From the NCBI GenBank assembly GCA_007116755.1, contig SKHU01000295.1:1-5752 (forward strand): DNA of 5,752 bases, in the 5' to 3' direction. The translations under genes were made by a program, and so were the position numbers. How positions within the stretch are numbered: the stretch's first letter is position 1; each line of letters begins with the position of its first letter. The DNA is from Alphaproteobacteria bacterium (GTDB lineage: Bacteria > Pseudomonadota > Alphaproteobacteria > Micavibrionales > CSBR16-224). The notes beneath the pieces are model-generated. The model saw only the letters and a list, made by a program, of their open reading frames with translations, was not told the origin of the DNA and did no database searches. Of the stretch, positions 5,324-5,752 are shown piece after piece.

Positions 5324-5664
5324 AGAAACTTTGCACCGTTTTCATTTTTGCCCTGTTTTTGACGATGCCTTCGGCGGTTTTTGCCAGCCACTGGTTTGTC
5401 TGCCTTGTCACCGCCGATCTTGAAAAGGCGGAGGAAGACGGGCTGTACCGCATTACACCGCGCCACGCGGCCATCACCGACGGTTTCGGCGAAAAGGGCG
5501 CGCCCTGTCTGGAGCATCTGATCGGGGAAACCGTCACCGCACCGCTTGAAGGAGATGAAGTCGAAACCGGCACATACAGGCGGCTGATCTATCGCTATTT
5601 CAGCGCGCAATCTCCCGACGGCGTTGTGACAGAGGAAACATGGACGGCCACAGGCTGGAGGTAG
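5320..5664 (+). CDS. Small secreted protein of unknown function, GTG start
   Basis: A 114-residue product that I do not recognise. The N-terminus is a clear Sec signal peptide: KK at 2-3, a Phe/Leu-rich core, and cleavage after AVFA (19-22). The mature part is about 92 residues with two cysteines (Cys28, Cys63) that could form one disulfide in the periplasm. It is rich in acidic residues and aromatic residues (Trp25, Tyr86, Tyr91, Tyr93, Trp108, Trp113) and has no further membrane segment. The GTG start overlaps the RNase stop by 4 nt (GTGA), and the signal peptide begins exactly there, so the start is well supported. The next gene follows after 5 nt, so translation of all three is probably coupled. 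No function can be assigned. The complete signal peptide and good ribosome-binding site make a chance ORF unlikely. Confidence 0.8.
   Translation: MKKLCTVFIFALFLTMPSAVFASHWFVCLVTADLEKAEEDGLYRITPRHAAITDGFGEKGAPCLEHLIGETVTAPLEGDEVETGTYRRLIYRYFSAQSPDGVVTEETWTATGWR
5657..5662 (+). promoter_or_regulatory. Consensus Shine-Dalgarno of the last, partial gene
   Basis: GGAGGT, a perfect anti-16S match, lies 7 nt before the ATG at 5670 and overlaps the stop of the secreted-protein gene. It is the main support for the partial CDS that follows. Confidence 0.75.
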
Positions 5665-5669
5665 ATAAC

Positions 5670-5752
5670 ATGACGCAAATTCCCGCAATACGGATTTTGA
5701 AAACCGGCGGGGCGGATGCCCCCGCGCCGAACCATGAAACACTCCCCGCCGA
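5670..5752 (+). CDS. 5' end of an unidentified gene, cut by the window end
   Basis: ATG at 5670 opens a frame that stays open to the last base, giving 27 complete codons (MTQIPAIRILKTGGADAPAP and seven more). The perfect GGAGGT 7 nt upstream and the 5-nt gap to the previous stop point to a real gene in the same operon. The N-terminus is soluble, Ala/Pro-rich and lacks a signal peptide. The visible part is too short to assign a family. Confidence 0.6.
   Translation, partial: MTQIPAIRILKTGGADAPAPNHETLPA

Noticed and set aside
1..5752. CRISPR array, tRNA or rRNA genes, transposase, phage genes
   Set aside because: Read for but not found: no regularly spaced repeats, no tRNA-like cloverleaf seen, and no mobile-element protein motif in any supported gene.

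Overview
The window looks like chromosomal DNA of an alphaproteobacterium (inference). It is GC-rich with coding on both strands. The best clues are an ftsE-ftsX pair followed at once by an acyltransferase of the HxxxxE / FPQGTR type, and an RNase AS-type DEDDh exonuclease. No phage, plasmid, transposase, tRNA, rRNA or CRISPR signal was seen. The genus cannot be told from the sequence alone.

Layout. Positions 1-2131 (+) hold an envelope operon: the 3' part of ftsE, a complete ftsX, and plsC 13 nt behind it. A MAPEG/YecN-like membrane protein gene (2119-2517, -) converges on plsC and overlaps its 3' end by 13 bp. A 157-bp spacer (2518-2674) has promoter-like sequences facing both ways. It is followed by a 610-residue cysteine-free protein (2675-4507, +) with a signal peptide, one C-terminal membrane anchor and a basic tail. 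I do not recognise its family. By eye it is built from about four divergent copies of one helical repeat, and it is the best candidate here for something undescribed.

The next spacer (4508-4669) carries a compact pair of inverted palindromes (4535-4603), like a REPIN or BIME doublet, and then a promoter candidate. Behind it is a tight cluster: an RNase AS-like exonuclease (4670-5323), a small secreted protein that starts at a GTG overlapping the RNase stop (5320-5664), and the first 27 codons of another gene (5670 to the window end) behind a perfect Shine-Dalgarno.

How they fit together. FtsE and FtsX form the ABC-type complex that links cytokinesis to cell-wall hydrolysis, and PlsC makes phosphatidic acid for new membrane, so the first operon is a division/envelope unit. 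The repeat protein and the small secreted protein are envelope proteins of unknown role. A recurring oddity is that four of the genes end in short dipeptide repeats encoded by 6-bp DNA units just before the stop, and ftsX begins with an exact 12-bp tandem duplication.
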